A DNA stretch of 47,191 nt from Collinsella sp. 4_8_47FAA (GCF_000763055.1 NZ_KN214135.1:417946-465136); one strand, 5' to 3'. Shown: positions 25,193 to 34,330, numbered from the stretch's first letter. The notes: generated by a model not told the origin, from the sequence alone. Made by a program: numbers and translations.

Positions 25193-26128
25193 GTGAACAT
25201 CCTGGTTTTGTTGCCTGTCAACGACCGTCATCGCGCGATCCTCGAGTCGAGCGCTCCGGGCGAGGACTTTATCTACACGAGCGCCGACGCCGCCACGCGC
25301 GAGCAGGTCGCCGATGCCGACGTGATCTTGGGCAACATTGACCCTGCCCTGCTTACCGCGTGCAAGCACCTCCAGCTGTTGCAATTGCAGACCGCCGGCT
25401 ATGACGATTACTTGGCCGCCGGCACCGTGCCGGCTGAAGCCAAGCTATCTTGCTCGATCGGCGCCTACGGTCAGGCCGTGAGCGAGCACATGTTTGCCAT
25501 GGTGCTGTCTATGATGAAGCGCCTGCCCGGCTATCACGACTTGCAGCGCGAGCATCGCTGGGAGGATTTGGGCCCGGTTACCTCGCTCAAAAACGCCAAC
25601 GTGCTGGTGCTGGGCGCGGGCGATATCGGCGGCCACTTCGCCACGCTCTGCCGCAGCATGGGCGCGCACGTCCGCGGCATCAAGCGCCATCCGCTCGTCT
25701 ACCCCATTGTATTTGAGGACATGGACGGCATGGATGCCCTGTCTGAGCGCCTGGCCGAGGCCGATGTCGTCGCATCCTTTATGCCGAGCACGCCCGAGAC
25801 CCGCGGTCTGGCGAATGCCAAGTTCTTCGCCGCGATGAAGCCGGGCGCCTTCTTTGCCAACGGCGGCCGCGGCGATCTTGTGGTCGCCGACGACTTGGTT
25901 GTCGCTCTGGAGTCGGGGCATCTCGCCGGTGCCGCGGTCGACGTCACCGACCCCGAGCCGCTGCCTGCCGCAAGCCCGCTGTGGGATGCGCCCAACATGC
26001 TCATCACACCGCACGTCTCGGGCTGGTTCCATCTGGCAGCCACGCTCAACAACGTGGTCGACATCGCCGCGGAAAATCTTCGCCATCTGCAAGCCGGCGA
26101 AACCCTGCGCTGCTGGATTGAACACTAA
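25193..26128 (+). CDS. D-isomer-specific 2-hydroxyacid dehydrogenase
   Basis: A 311-residue NAD(P)-dependent dehydrogenase reducing a 2-keto acid or oxidising a D-2-hydroxy acid. The Rossmann motif is VLGAGDIGG (139-147), and the catalytic triad residues are Arg226 in NGGRGDLV, Glu255 in DPEPLP and His274 in TPHVSGW. The conserved Asn before the active-site Arg is shifted. GTG start at 25193 with GGAGAGGA upstream. No neighbour gives a pathway, so the substrate stays open. A strong 12-base hairpin follows the gene. Confidence 0.88.
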   Translation: MNILVLLPVNDRHRAILESSAPGEDFIYTSADAATREQVADADVILGNIDPALLTACKHLQLLQLQTAGYDDYLAAGTVPAEAKLSCSIGAYGQAVSEHMFAMVLSMMKRLPGYHDLQREHRWEDLGPVTSLKNANVLVLGAGDIGGHFATLCRSMGAHVRGIKRHPLVYPIVFEDMDGMDALSERLAEADVVASFMPSTPETRGLANAKFFAAMKPGAFFANGGRGDLVVADDLVVALESGHLAGAAVDVTDPEPLPAASPLWDAPNMLITPHVSGWFHLAATLNNVVDIAAENLRHLQAGETLRCWIEH

Positions 26129-26130
26129 TT

Positions 26131-26158
26131 GTTCCGGCGTTTTGCCAAACGCCGGAAC
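26131..26158. terminator. Perfect hairpin after the 2-hydroxyacid dehydrogenase gene
   Basis: GTTCCGGCGTTT (26131-26142) pairs with AAACGCCGGAAC (26147-26158) around TGCC, two bases past the stop codon. It has no T-run, so it may protect the 3' end rather than terminate. Confidence 0.6.
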
Positions 26159-26170
26159 CCCTCGACGCTG

Positions 26171-26272
26171 CGAGCCCGCCAGAGCGGCAATCTGACGTTC
26201 AATCGTCGGGCATGGCCAAAAGGCCTATGCCCTCCTCTTTCACGTCACCTTGCTCGCTCTGGCGGGCTCTCG
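26171..26272. repeat. Type II nested hairpin element between convergent genes
   Basis: Outer arms 26172-26186 (GAGCCCGCCAGAGCG) and 26255-26269, perfect over 15 bases. Then GCAA/TTGC, TGACGT (26193-26198)/ACGTCA (26242-26247), and an inner GGGCATGGCC/GGCCTATGCCC hairpin with an AAAA loop. The unpaired segments TCAATCGTCG (left) and CTCCTCTTTC (right) match those of the element at 9753 read on its minus strand, while all the stems differ. It lies between the dehydrogenase and the M18 aminopeptidase. The stretch 26280-26374 holds nothing I recognise. Confidence 0.75.
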
Positions 26273-26374
26273 CTGACTTTTGCTCTACCTGCGGCGTTCC
26301 GCTGGCGCCGGCTTTATTTGCAGGCCCTAGCAGTTCCGTCTTGTCGTTGGCGTTGAAGCATTTGCCCAAATAAA

Positions 26375-26409
26375 ACCTGCCAAAGTAAACCTGTCCCTTT
26401 TTGGCAGAT
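26375..26409 (+). repeat. CCTGTCCCTTTTTGG hairpin repeat, copy 3
   Basis: ACCTGCCAAAG pairs with TTTTTGGCAGAT; the loop includes CCTGTCCC. It lies one base past the stop codon of the M18 aminopeptidase gene (minus strand). Copy 4 is placed the same way after the histidine kinase gene. Confidence 0.8.
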
Positions 26410-26410
26410 T

Positions 26411-27796
26411 TTAGAGCTCCACGCTTTCGGCACCGTTGATGTTTAGGTCGCGCTCGTAGAAAGCCGTGAGGGCACGGATCGCGTACATCACGTCGCGCAC
26501 GCCACCGGTCTCGTAGCTCGAGTGCATGGCCAGCTGCGGCAGGCCCACGTCCACGGCGTGCATACTCGCCTGCATATTGGACAGATTGCCGAGCGTGGAG
26601 CCACCCGCCATATCGCTCTTGTTGGCAAAGGCTTGCGTGGGCACGTCTGCGTCATCGCAGATGGCCTGGAACACTGCGCGGCTAAAGGCATCGGTGCAGT
26701 AGTGCTGGTTGGCGGCTTCCTTGATGACGATACCGCCGTTGAGCACGACCTGGTTGTGGGCATCGCACTTCTCGGCGTGGTTGGGATGCACGGCGTGCGC
26801 GTTGTCGCAGCTCACGAGCATCGAGGCGGCAAGCGCACGGTGGTACGACTCGTCATCAAAGCCCAGCGACCCGTTAATGCGACGCAACGCATCGGCCAAG
26901 AACGTCGACATGGCGCCCTGCTTGGTCTCGGAGCCAACCTCCTCGTTGTCGAAACAGCAAAAGACCGAGATGTCGTGCGCATTCTCGGCGCCCAAAAATG
27001 CCTGCAGCGAGGTGTAGGCGCAGGCTAGGTCGTCGAGCTTGGGCGTCGAGATAAACTCGTCGGCCCAGCCCCAAATGCGCGCGTCCTGACGATTGACCAG
27101 AAACAGATCGCGGCCCAAAATCTGCTCGGGCTCGACGTCCAGTTCGTCGGCGATCAGAGCATCAAAGTCGCCCTGCTTAAGCTCGCCGGCGCTGATGAGC
27201 GGGCACAGGTCGACAGCGCGGTTGGGTGCAAAGCCCTCATTGACGCCACGGTTCATATGGATAGCAAGGCTCGGAATGATAGCGACCTCGCGCTCGGTGG
27301 CAAGCAGGCGGCTCTCAATACGGTCGCCCTCGCGCACCAGCACGCGTCCAGCCAGCGCCAACGGGCGATCGAACCAGGTGTAGTCGATCATGCCGCCGTA
27401 GGCCTCGGTGTTCAGGCGCAGCGTCTCGCCCGCGCCGTCAAGCTCGGGCACGGCCTTAACCTTAAACGTCGGCGAGTCGCTGTGCGACGCCGTCAGCTGA
27501 AAATGGTAGTCGCCGGCAACGCCGTCCTCGCCCCACGTAGCAGCCAGGTCCTCGCCCACCTTAAAGGCGATAACGCTCGAGGTGTTGCGCTGCGTGTAAT
27601 AACGCCCGCCCGGCTCGATGTCCCACGCCGCGTTCTCGGACAGGTAGGTAAAGCCCGCCTCGTCGAGCTCGGCCATAATGGTCGCCGCCGTATGGAACAT
27701 GCTGGGGCATGCCTCGATAAAGTCGATAAGGTCGTTGGCGGCCTCGATATCATCGGCCGTCACATGCGCGCGCTCGGGCGTTTCCTGATCCGTCAT
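26411..27796 (-). CDS. M18-family aminopeptidase
   Basis: A 461-residue zinc aminopeptidase of the M18 (aspartyl aminopeptidase/ApeB) family. Metal and catalytic residues are His105 and Asp107 in TASHSDSP, the Glu pair in CFDNEEVGS, an Asp in SCDNAHAVHPN, and a C-terminal His in AMHSSYE. These form a cytosolic dodecamer in known members and trim N-terminal acidic or hydrophobic residues from peptides. The frame runs further upstream, but the ATG at 27796 has AAGGGGAG at the right distance. It is divergent from the Ntn hydrolase gene across 161 bases. Confidence 0.92.
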   Translation of the reverse strand: MTDQETPERAHVTADDIEAANDLIDFIEACPSMFHTAATIMAELDEAGFTYLSENAAWDIEPGGRYYTQRNTSSVIAFKVGEDLAATWGEDGVAGDYHFQLTASHSDSPTFKVKAVPELDGAGETLRLNTEAYGGMIDYTWFDRPLALAGRVLVREGDRIESRLLATEREVAIIPSLAIHMNRGVNEGFAPNRAVDLCPLISAGELKQGDFDALIADELDVEPEQILGRDLFLVNRQDARIWGWADEFISTPKLDDLACAYTSLQAFLGAENAHDISVFCCFDNEEVGSETKQGAMSTFLADALRRINGSLGFDDESYHRALAASMLVSCDNAHAVHPNHAEKCDAHNQVVLNGGIVIKEAANQHYCTDAFSRAVFQAICDDADVPTQAFANKSDMAGGSTLGNLSNMQASMHAVDVGLPQLAMHSSYETGGVRDVMYAIRALTAFYERDLNINGAESVEL

Positions 27797-27957
27797 GCTC
27801 TCCCCTTTCGCTGGGTTGATGGTCCCTTCCAGCATACCCCGCCGCGCCAGCGCTGCACTCTTCATTCCGTGTTTAATCCCGCACCGCTCACCAAGTTGAG
27901 CCATCATGCCCGTGCACCTTTTGCGACAATTACGCTAACAGGACGAGAGGAGCCGCC

Positions 27958-29043
27958 ATGAAGCCACGTAACATTGCCATCGCCTGCGGCGTCGCGGGAG
28001 TCGCCGTCGGCCTTGCCGCTGCCACCGGTATCGTTTATCACAAGCAAATCAAGTCCGCCGCGTCGCTCAAACGCTTGACCGGCTACGCGGATGGCTATGA
28101 CCTGTACGCAATCGACATCGCCTACGACTACGATCTTGATCGCATCATCGCCGCTGGCGTGCGCGACGACCAGGCCTACATCGATGCCGTGGTGGCGCAG
28201 GTGCTGCCCGGTGTGCCGGTACATGTCCAGGCGCCCCAGTTTGCCTGCAGCGCTTTTGTCGCCGTAGATGCCGAAGGCCGCGTGCGCACCGGTCGCAATT
28301 ACGACTTTAAAGACGACACTTCGGCGCTGCTGGTACGCAATCACCCACGCGGCGGCTATGCCTCCATCGGCTTTGCCGCCCTTAACAACCTGGGCGTTAA
28401 CACTCCACTTGACTCCTTCGCCGGACGCGCCGCCGCACTCATGGGCCCATTTGCCCAGCTCGACGGTGTTAACGAATGCGGCGTGTCCATTGCCGTACTC
28501 ACCCTGGACTCCAAGCCCTGTGACCAGGACACGCAGCGCCCCGTCATCAACACTTCGCTCGCCATCCGTCTGGTGCTCGACCGCGCGGCTACCACGCAAG
28601 AGGCCGTCGACCTACTTTCCGCCCACGACATGCACGCCATGGCCGGACGCGATTACCACTTCTTTATCAACGACGCCGCCGGTGACGCGCGCGTAGTAGA
28701 GTGGGATCCACACGATCCGGACCGCGCATGCAAGGCGACGCCCGTGCGCCAGGTCACGAACTTCTACGCCTGCTATGGTGACGAAGTGCTGCCCAACCAA
28801 AAGAATGGCGAGCTGGGCCATGGTAAAGAGCGCGCCATCGCAATCGCCGATGTCCTTGACGCCCATGTCGGTGCCCAAGACGAGGCAGTCGCTTGGAAGG
28901 CCCTACGCGCTGCAGCGCAAGAACCCAATCCGAAAGACATCACCAGCAATACGCAATGGTCGGTCATCTTTGACAATACCGAGCCCGCTGCCGCCATCAC
29001 GCTGCGCCGTCACTGGAGCGACGTCGACGCCTTCGCACTGTAA
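27958..29043 (+). CDS. Membrane-anchored or exported Ntn hydrolase (choloylglycine hydrolase/acyltransferase C45-C59 like)
   Basis: A 361-residue protein. Residues 5-27 form a hydrophobic anchor or signal. After a linker, ACSAFVAVD places Cys97 as the likely N-terminal nucleophile released by cleavage. It is followed at normal spacing by TGRNYDF (R113, N114, D116), the conserved pattern of linear amide C-N hydrolases (bile salt hydrolase, penicillin V acylase, isopenicillin-N acyltransferase). Here the Cys is internal rather than at position 2 as in cytosolic bile salt hydrolases, so a propeptide must be removed. Ribosome site AGAGGAG. It may split amide bonds outside the cell (N-acyl amino acids, bile acid conjugates); the substrate is not established. 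Confidence 0.75.
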   Translation: MKPRNIAIACGVAGVAVGLAAATGIVYHKQIKSAASLKRLTGYADGYDLYAIDIAYDYDLDRIIAAGVRDDQAYIDAVVAQVLPGVPVHVQAPQFACSAFVAVDAEGRVRTGRNYDFKDDTSALLVRNHPRGGYASIGFAALNNLGVNTPLDSFAGRAAALMGPFAQLDGVNECGVSIAVLTLDSKPCDQDTQRPVINTSLAIRLVLDRAATTQEAVDLLSAHDMHAMAGRDYHFFINDAAGDARVVEWDPHDPDRACKATPVRQVTNFYACYGDEVLPNQKNGELGHGKERAIAIADVLDAHVGAQDEAVAWKALRAAAQEPNPKDITSNTQWSVIFDNTEPAAAITLRRHWSDVDAFAL

Positions 29044-29112
29044 GGAGCTGGCACCGTCGTCCTTACGCCCGCCTGACGTTGTTTACATTTCTATACGCTT
29101 GAGCCAACACGT

Positions 29113-29145
29113 TTTACCCCCGCATCAACAGTGTGCGGGGGTAAA
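29113..29145. promoter_or_regulatory. Strong hairpin ahead of pfkA
   Basis: TTTACCCCCGCA (29113-29124) pairs with TGCGGGGGTAAA (29134-29145) around a 9-base loop. It lacks a T-run on the plus strand. It could close the upstream Ntn hydrolase transcript or sit in the pfkA leader, whose start is 38 bases away. Confidence 0.55.
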
Positions 29146-29183
29146 CTTATGCGCATGTTATAACTTGCCCGGAAGGATTCACC

Positions 29184-30263
29184 ATGCTTAGGATCGGTCT
29201 TCTTACTAGTGGCGGCGACTGCCAGGCGCTCAACGCCACCATGCGCGGCATTGTCAAAACGCTTATGACCAATAGCGAAGAACCTATCGAGATTTATGGC
29301 TTTGAGGACGGCTATCAGGGCCTTATCTACAGCAGGTTCCGCGTCATGACGCCCGCCGATTTTAGCGGCATCCTCACCCGCGGCGGCACCATCCTGGGCA
29401 CGAGCCGCACACCGTTCAAGCGTCTGGATACCCCCGAGGCCGATGGTGTCGAGAAGGTGCCGGCGATGGTCCACACCTATCATAAGCTGCAGCTCGACTG
29501 CCTGTTTATGCTGGGCGGTAACGGCTCCACCAAGACCGCCAACCGCCTGCGCGAAGAGGGCCTCAACGTTATCGCGCTGCCCAAGACCATCGATAACGAC
29601 ACCTGGGGCACCGAGCTGACGTTTGGCTTTACGAGCGCCATCGACGTCGCCACCAAGTGCATCGACGACATTCACACCACCGCTTCGAGCCACGGCCGCG
29701 TGTTCGTTATCGAGATCATGGGCCACAAGGTTGGCTGGATTCCACTGTACGCCGGCGTCGCGGGCGGCGCGGACGTCATCCTGATTCCAGAGATCCCTTA
29801 CGACATGGAAAACGTCATCAAGACCATCGAACATCGCATGGAGACCGGCAGCCGCTTTACCATCGTGGCCGTCGCCGAGGGCGCTATCTCCAAGGAGGAC
29901 GCGGCTCTGTCCAAGAAAGAGTACAAGAAGAAGCTCGCCGAGCGCACGAGCCCGTCGATTGTCTACGACATCGCCAAGGAGATCGAAGCCAAGACCGGTC
30001 GCGAGACCCGCGTCGCCATCCCCGGTCACACGCAGCGCGGCGGTCAGCCCGACGCCCAGGACCGCATCTTTGCGACCCAGTGCGGCGTCGAGGCGGCTCT
30101 CGGCTGCCTACGCGGCGAGTTTGGCTACATGATTGCCCTGCGCGACGGCAAGATGTGCCACATGCCGCTCGAGGATGTCGCCGGCAAGCTCAAGTATGTC
30201 GATCCCCAGAGCGATCTGGTGCGCGAGGCCAAGGCGTTGGGCATCAGCTTCGGCGACGAATAG
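29184..30263 (+). CDS. pfkA: 6-phosphofructokinase (actinobacterial/clostridial type)
   Basis: A 359-residue protein phosphorylating fructose 6-phosphate in glycolysis. Substrate site PKTIDND (133-139) has the catalytic Asp137, with IPGHTQRGG and MGHKVGW also conserved. The Gly at position 114 (GGNGS) corresponds to Gly104 of E. coli PfkA, which marks ATP rather than pyrophosphate use. Lys134 is the residue common to PPi enzymes and actinobacterial ATP enzymes. The Asp that normally comes before that Gly is Asn113. CGGAAGG precedes the ATG. It is a single gene followed by a type I hairpin element. Confidence 0.92.
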   Translation: MLRIGLLTSGGDCQALNATMRGIVKTLMTNSEEPIEIYGFEDGYQGLIYSRFRVMTPADFSGILTRGGTILGTSRTPFKRLDTPEADGVEKVPAMVHTYHKLQLDCLFMLGGNGSTKTANRLREEGLNVIALPKTIDNDTWGTELTFGFTSAIDVATKCIDDIHTTASSHGRVFVIEIMGHKVGWIPLYAGVAGGADVILIPEIPYDMENVIKTIEHRMETGSRFTIVAVAEGAISKEDAALSKKEYKKKLAERTSPSIVYDIAKEIEAKTGRETRVAIPGHTQRGGQPDAQDRIFATQCGVEAALGCLRGEFGYMIALRDGKMCHMPLEDVAGKLKYVDPQSDLVREAKALGISFGDE

Positions 30264-30286
30264 CCTCGGCCGAAACTGCTCTCATC

Positions 30287-30407
30287 GGAGGCCCCAGGGC
30301 TTACCTCCCAAATCGTCCTCGGACATGTCAGGATCCCGCCGTGTGCTTCGCGCGGCGGGATCCTTCCGTCCTGCGGAAAGATTTGGGAGGTAAGCCCTGG
30401 GGCCTCC
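30287..30407. repeat. Type I nested hairpin element after pfkA
   Basis: A perfect 27-base outer stem (30287-30313 with 30381-30407) and an inner hairpin of about 16 pairs (30330-30345 with 30349-30364) with a CTTCG-type loop. Between them, the left segment CGTCCTCGGACATG (30314-30327) and right segment CGTCCTGCGGAAAG (30367-30380) are identical to those of the element at 42936. GGAC on the left can pair with GTCC on the right. Confidence 0.85.
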
Positions 30408-30450
30408 TGCGGTAACTAGGGAGGCCGTGGCTATTCGTCTTCTTGCTGCG

Positions 30451-30690
30451 GGTGCCTGGGGTAGGATGCGGCGTGCATTTTTGGGAGTATTCAGCAGCCG
30501 AGGGTGCCTGCATACTGGATTTTGGGCGAAAGGCAGGCACCATGGGCCGCATCCTGTAAAAAAACGAGCGGCTCTAGAGGCGTTGGGACTCAGAATCGGG
30601 GCTTTCAGCGCGGTTTTGTGCACCCGCCCCCGCGCCCGCGGACCCCGGGATGCTGAATACTCCGGAATTTGCACGGCGCCCCCTGGGGTA
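30451..30690. ncRNA. Candidate structured RNA with crossing stems (pseudoknot)
   Basis: Stem 1: AGGATGCGGC (30463-30472) with GCCGCATCCT (30546-30555). Stem 2, nested inside it: GGTGCCTGC (30503-30511) with GCAGGCACC (30533-30541). Stem 3: GGAGTATTCAGCA (30484-30496) with TGCTGAATACTCC (30651-30663), a perfect 13-base match that crosses stem 1. CCTGGGGTA occurs at both ends (30455-30463 and 30682-30690). No protein is supported here. The strand and any promoter are undecided. Confidence 0.45.
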
Positions 30691-30699
30691 CCTGTGGGC

Positions 30700-30743
30700 A
30701 AAAAGCAACCGCCCCGTCAAAGTATGCATTTGGCGGAGCGGTT
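30700..30743 (-). terminator. Terminator of the two-component/ABC operon
   Basis: AACCGCCCCG (30707-30716) pairs with CGGAGCGGTT (30734-30743) with one G-T pair. On the minus strand it is followed by GCTTTTTG. It lies 62 bases past the permease stop codon. Confidence 0.88.
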
Positions 30744-30804
30744 TATGCAAAAATACTGCTGCGGGCGCGTCGGCAGCTCGCTAGAACTTGAATCCCAGGA
30801 CAGG

Positions 30805-33570
30805 TTACTCGGCGCTCTTGAGGGCGCCGACCATGTCGATCTTATTGAGAGTTCGGTTGGTGGCGAGGTTGACGATGATCGTAAAGCCGAAGGAAAGCAC
30901 CACGGCAAGCACGTAGCTCAGCGGCTCGACTTCGACGTCAAAGTACAGCGACGGCATCTGCAGGATGTACGTAAAGCTCTCGGCAAGCAGGCCACCCAGC
31001 GGCACGCCCAGTGCGGTGCCAATCGCCGTGAGGATCAACGTCTCCTTGTTGACGTAATGGTGTACCTCGCCACGGCGGAAGCCCAGCACCTTGATGGTCG
31101 CCAGCTCGCGCTCGCGCTCGGAGATATTCGTGTTGGACAACGTAAACACCACCACAAACGACAGGCACGCCGCCATAAAGGTCACGAGCACCACGACGGA
31201 ATTGATGATAGTGAAGTTCGCCTCGTAGTTCTGCCAATGTTCGGCCGTGCTCGAGATGGTGAGCCAACCGTCACTCTTAAGATTCTTGCTAAACGCAATC
31301 TGGTCGGCCGACGAGCCCTTAAGCAGCACAAAGATGCCGTTAAGACGCGCGCTTCGGCCGAACGCGCGCTCATAGGTGCCCTGCGTCATATAGAGCGTGT
31401 TGCCCAAATAGTTGAGCGAGATGTCGCTGACTTTGACCTTGGCGACGTTGAGCGACGAATCCTGGACCTGCGCCGTGTCGCCCGGCTGAATCCCAAGAAC
31501 CAGCTGTGAACTCTTGCTCAGATACACGTCTCCGTCACGCAAAGACAGTGGCTCTTTGGACTCATCCTCGAGACGCGCGTAGTCGTCCAGGTCGTTCGTG
31601 CGGTCATCGGGCACCACGATCAGCTGCACGGTCTCGCTCTTGCCGCCAAATGTAAAGGTGACGTTGTCGGTCATAATCGGCAGCGTCGAAGACACCGTCA
31701 CGTTAGAATCCTTAGCCGCGCTGCGCTCATCCAATGCCGCGCACGTCTGCGAAAAATCGTCGGGATTGGCAACCGCCAGCAAGTCATAGCGCGTGATATG
31801 CCCATACTGCTTGGGCGAAAGCGCGACCGACGTGTCGCGAATACCCATACCGCAGATCACAAGCGCGGTGCAACCCGCGATACCGAAGATGGTCATAAAG
31901 GCGCGCTTTTTGTAGCGAAACAGGTTACGTGCTGCCACCTTGTTCAAAAAGCCCATGCGGCGCCAGATAAAGCCGATGCGCTCGAGCAAGATACGCGAGC
32001 CGGCGCGCGGGGCCTTGGGGCGCATGAGCGAGGCCGGAGTCTCGGCCATCTCGTGGCGGCAGGCGATAATCGTGGCGCCCACCACGCCCACGGCAAACAG
32101 CGCCACCGAGACGATCGAGGACACGATGTCGTACGAAAGCAACATCTGGGGCAGCGAGTACATGTCGTCGAACACCGTAAACAAGAACAGCGGCAGGCCC
32201 ACAAATCCGATGATGTTGCCGAGCACGCCGCCGATCAGACAAGCCCACAGCGCATAGTCCACGTATTTGGACAGGATGCGTCCGCGCGAATAGCCGAGCG
32301 CCTTATACAGGCCGATGAGCGTGCGCTCCTCCTCGACCATACGCGTGGCGGTGGTAAGGCTGATGAGCACGGCGACGATAAAGAAGATGAACGGGAACAC
32401 CGTGGCGATGGCTTCAATTGACGAGCTATCGCTCTCCACGCTCGAGTAGCTTGCGATATTGCCGCGGTCCTGGATGTACCAGGTGCATTCTCCCAGATCG
32501 GAAAGCTCGGCGCGGGCGTCGGCAAACTGTTGGTCGGCGGCGGCACGGCGCTGGTCCAGGTCGGCTTGCGCCTGCGCACGCTCGTCGCTGCCCTCGGCCA
32601 TGCGATTGATGTTGTCCTGCTCGATCCCAAAGAGCATGGCGGCCTGACGCTCGGCCGCATCCAAGCTTGTCGGCGTGTCGACCGTCAGCTCCTGAGCGCG
32701 CGCCTTCTCACGCTCCTCGCGGATCTTCTCTATATTGCCCTTGACCTCATTGATCTTTGCCGCGTAGGCATCCGAATATGAGTTGAGATCCTTGGCTCCC
32801 TCGACGACCACGTGGACCGCGGAGTAGGAAGAAGATGTCGCGGCGTCCTCGCTCACATAGAACTTATAGTCCGCCGCCGAGGCGGCACGGAAGGCGTTGA
32901 CCGTCGAGTCGGAGCTCACATCAGTGGGATCGAGAACCTCGGCCGTGATGGTGTAATCGCCATCGGCAAACTGATCCTTGGCGCTTTGGTTCGACGAGCT
33001 CGCATCGTTGGCAGCAAAGCTCACCGTATCGCCGAGCTTTTTGCCCGAAGCCTTCAGGAACTTCGAAGTCACCGCGACCTCATCGGCGCTCTCGGGCAAA
33101 TCGCCGTTCACGAGCACTGGCTGATCGATATTCTCCTTGGAGAGACTTTGCACGACCACGCGCTCGCGCGTTGTGCCCACGGCGGTGTAGGCGGTCTCGG
33201 TGTAGATGCCCTCGGCCGTTTCGACGCCATCGACCTCTTGGATGGCGTCGAGATCATCGTCAGTCAGGCCATAGGTCGACTGCACGTTAATGTCATAGAC
33301 ATTTTGCTGGTCGAAGTAGGCGTCAACCGAATCGCACAGGTCCTCGCAACCCGCCTTAAGGCCGCACATCACGCTCACGCCAAGCGCGGTGATGACCACG
33401 ATTGACAAGAAGCGCTTAAGACTGCCTCGGATTGTGCGGTAAATGCCACGGCGAAAAATCGTCGGGACCATATCGTTTGAGCTTTGAGCAGTGCGGTAGG
33501 TCGCGAACTCCCAGTCGCGGTCTGCGTGCTCCGTATCGTGGTTTTGGCTGTTTTGGCGATCTTGGTCCAT
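30805..33570 (-). CDS. Large ABC transporter permease with two FtsX domains
   Basis: About 921 residues. A first membrane span at about 45-65 (RFLSIVVITALGVSV) is followed by a large outside domain with a coiled-coil (about 260-360, rich in Glu, Arg, Ala and Gln). Then come an FtsX block of three spans (about 390-510), a further span and a second outside domain, and a C-terminal FtsX block (about 800-915). This is the layout of peptide-defence and lipoprotein-type permeases, which work by mechanical transmission. The ATG at 33570 lies 5 bases after the ATPase stop; a GTG at 33582 overlapping that stop is the alternative. It works with the ATPase upstream and is likely controlled by the two-component pair. 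Confidence 0.9.
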   Translation of the reverse strand: MDQDRQNSQNHDTEHADRDWEFATYRTAQSSNDMVPTIFRRGIYRTIRGSLKRFLSIVVITALGVSVMCGLKAGCEDLCDSVDAYFDQQNVYDINVQSTYGLTDDDLDAIQEVDGVETAEGIYTETAYTAVGTTRERVVVQSLSKENIDQPVLVNGDLPESADEVAVTSKFLKASGKKLGDTVSFAANDASSSNQSAKDQFADGDYTITAEVLDPTDVSSDSTVNAFRAASAADYKFYVSEDAATSSSYSAVHVVVEGAKDLNSYSDAYAAKINEVKGNIEKIREEREKARAQELTVDTPTSLDAAERQAAMLFGIEQDNINRMAEGSDERAQAQADLDQRRAAADQQFADARAELSDLGECTWYIQDRGNIASYSSVESDSSSIEAIATVFPFIFFIVAVLISLTTATRMVEEERTLIGLYKALGYSRGRILSKYVDYALWACLIGGVLGNIIGFVGLPLFLFTVFDDMYSLPQMLLSYDIVSSIVSVALFAVGVVGATIIACRHEMAETPASLMRPKAPRAGSRILLERIGFIWRRMGFLNKVAARNLFRYKKRAFMTIFGIAGCTALVICGMGIRDTSVALSPKQYGHITRYDLLAVANPDDFSQTCAALDERSAAKDSNVTVSSTLPIMTDNVTFTFGGKSETVQLIVVPDDRTNDLDDYARLEDESKEPLSLRDGDVYLSKSSQLVLGIQPGDTAQVQDSSLNVAKVKVSDISLNYLGNTLYMTQGTYERAFGRSARLNGIFVLLKGSSADQIAFSKNLKSDGWLTISSTAEHWQNYEANFTIINSVVVLVTFMAACLSFVVVFTLSNTNISERERELATIKVLGFRRGEVHHYVNKETLILTAIGTALGVPLGGLLAESFTYILQMPSLYFDVEVEPLSYVLAVVLSFGFTIIVNLATNRTLNKIDMVGALKSAE

Positions 33571-33575
33571 GGGCG

Positions 33576-34277
33576 CTACCACTCGATCGTCTCGATAGGC
33601 ACGGGATTTTGCTGGACCGTCTCGCTCTCCACGCGGCCGCTCTTAAAGCGGATCAGGCGATCGGCCATGGGCGCCAGCGCGGAGTTATGGGTGATGATGA
33701 TGACCGTGATGCCCTGCTTGCGACAGGTGTCCTGTAGCAGCTGCAAGATCTGCTTGCCGGTTTTGTAGTCGAGTGCGCCCGTGGGCTCGTCGCACAGGAG
33801 CAGCTTGGGGTTCTTGGCCAGCGCGCGGGCGATGGACACACGCTGCTGCTCGCCGCCCGAAAGCTGCGCCGGAAAGTTAGCAAGACGGTCGCCCAGGCCA
33901 ACCTGACGAAGCGTTTGCTCGGCATCGAGCGAATCGGGGCAAATCTGCGCCGCAAGCTCGACATTTTCGAGCGCCGTCAGGTTGGGGACCAGATTGTAGA
34001 ACTGGAAGACAAAGCCGACGTCGGCACGGCGGTATTCCACGAGCTGCGCCTCGTTGGCGGAGCTCACGTCGCGCCCGTCCACCGTCACAGTGCCGGAGGT
34101 TACCGTATCCATGCCACCCAGGATGTTGAGCGCCGTAGTCTTGCCGGCACCCGAGGCGCCCAGGATAATGGCGAGCTCGCCGCGCTCAACGGTAAAGCTC
34201 GCGCCGTCGAGCGCGTGAATGCGGGCATCGCCCTCGCCGTACGCCTTGATGACGTCTTTGAATTCGATATAAGCCAT
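33576..34277 (-). CDS. ABC transporter ATP-binding protein (MacB/LolD class)
   Basis: A 233-residue ATPase. It shows Walker [10 protein letters not shown] (40-48), the signature [16 protein letters not shown], Walker [13 protein letters not shown] and the switch His in IITHNS. The TGALD form and [12 protein letters not shown] segment are typical of the MacB/LolD/BceA class that partners FtsX-type permeases. It lies 85 bases downstream of the kinase gene and immediately ahead of the permease gene. Confidence 0.94.
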   Translation of the reverse strand: MAYIEFKDVIKAYGEGDARIHALDGASFTVERGELAIILGASGAGKTTALNILGGMDTVTSGTVTVDGRDVSSANEAQLVEYRRADVGFVFQFYNLVPNLTALENVELAAQICPDSLDAEQTLRQVGLGDRLANFPAQLSGGEQQRVSIARALAKNPKLLLCDEPTGALDYKTGKQILQLLQDTCRKQGITVIIITHNSALAPMADRLIRFKSGRVESETVQQNPVPIETIEW

Positions 34278-34330
34278 CGATTAATTCCCATCTGGTCGGA
34301 TAACTCCTTAGTATTACCCATTTCACACCG

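Noticed and set aside
30282-30701. Minus-strand open frame of 139 codons and the overlapping plus-strand frame beyond it
   Set aside because: Its repeated-looking peptide comes from translating a type I hairpin element; no ribosome site and no homology sense.
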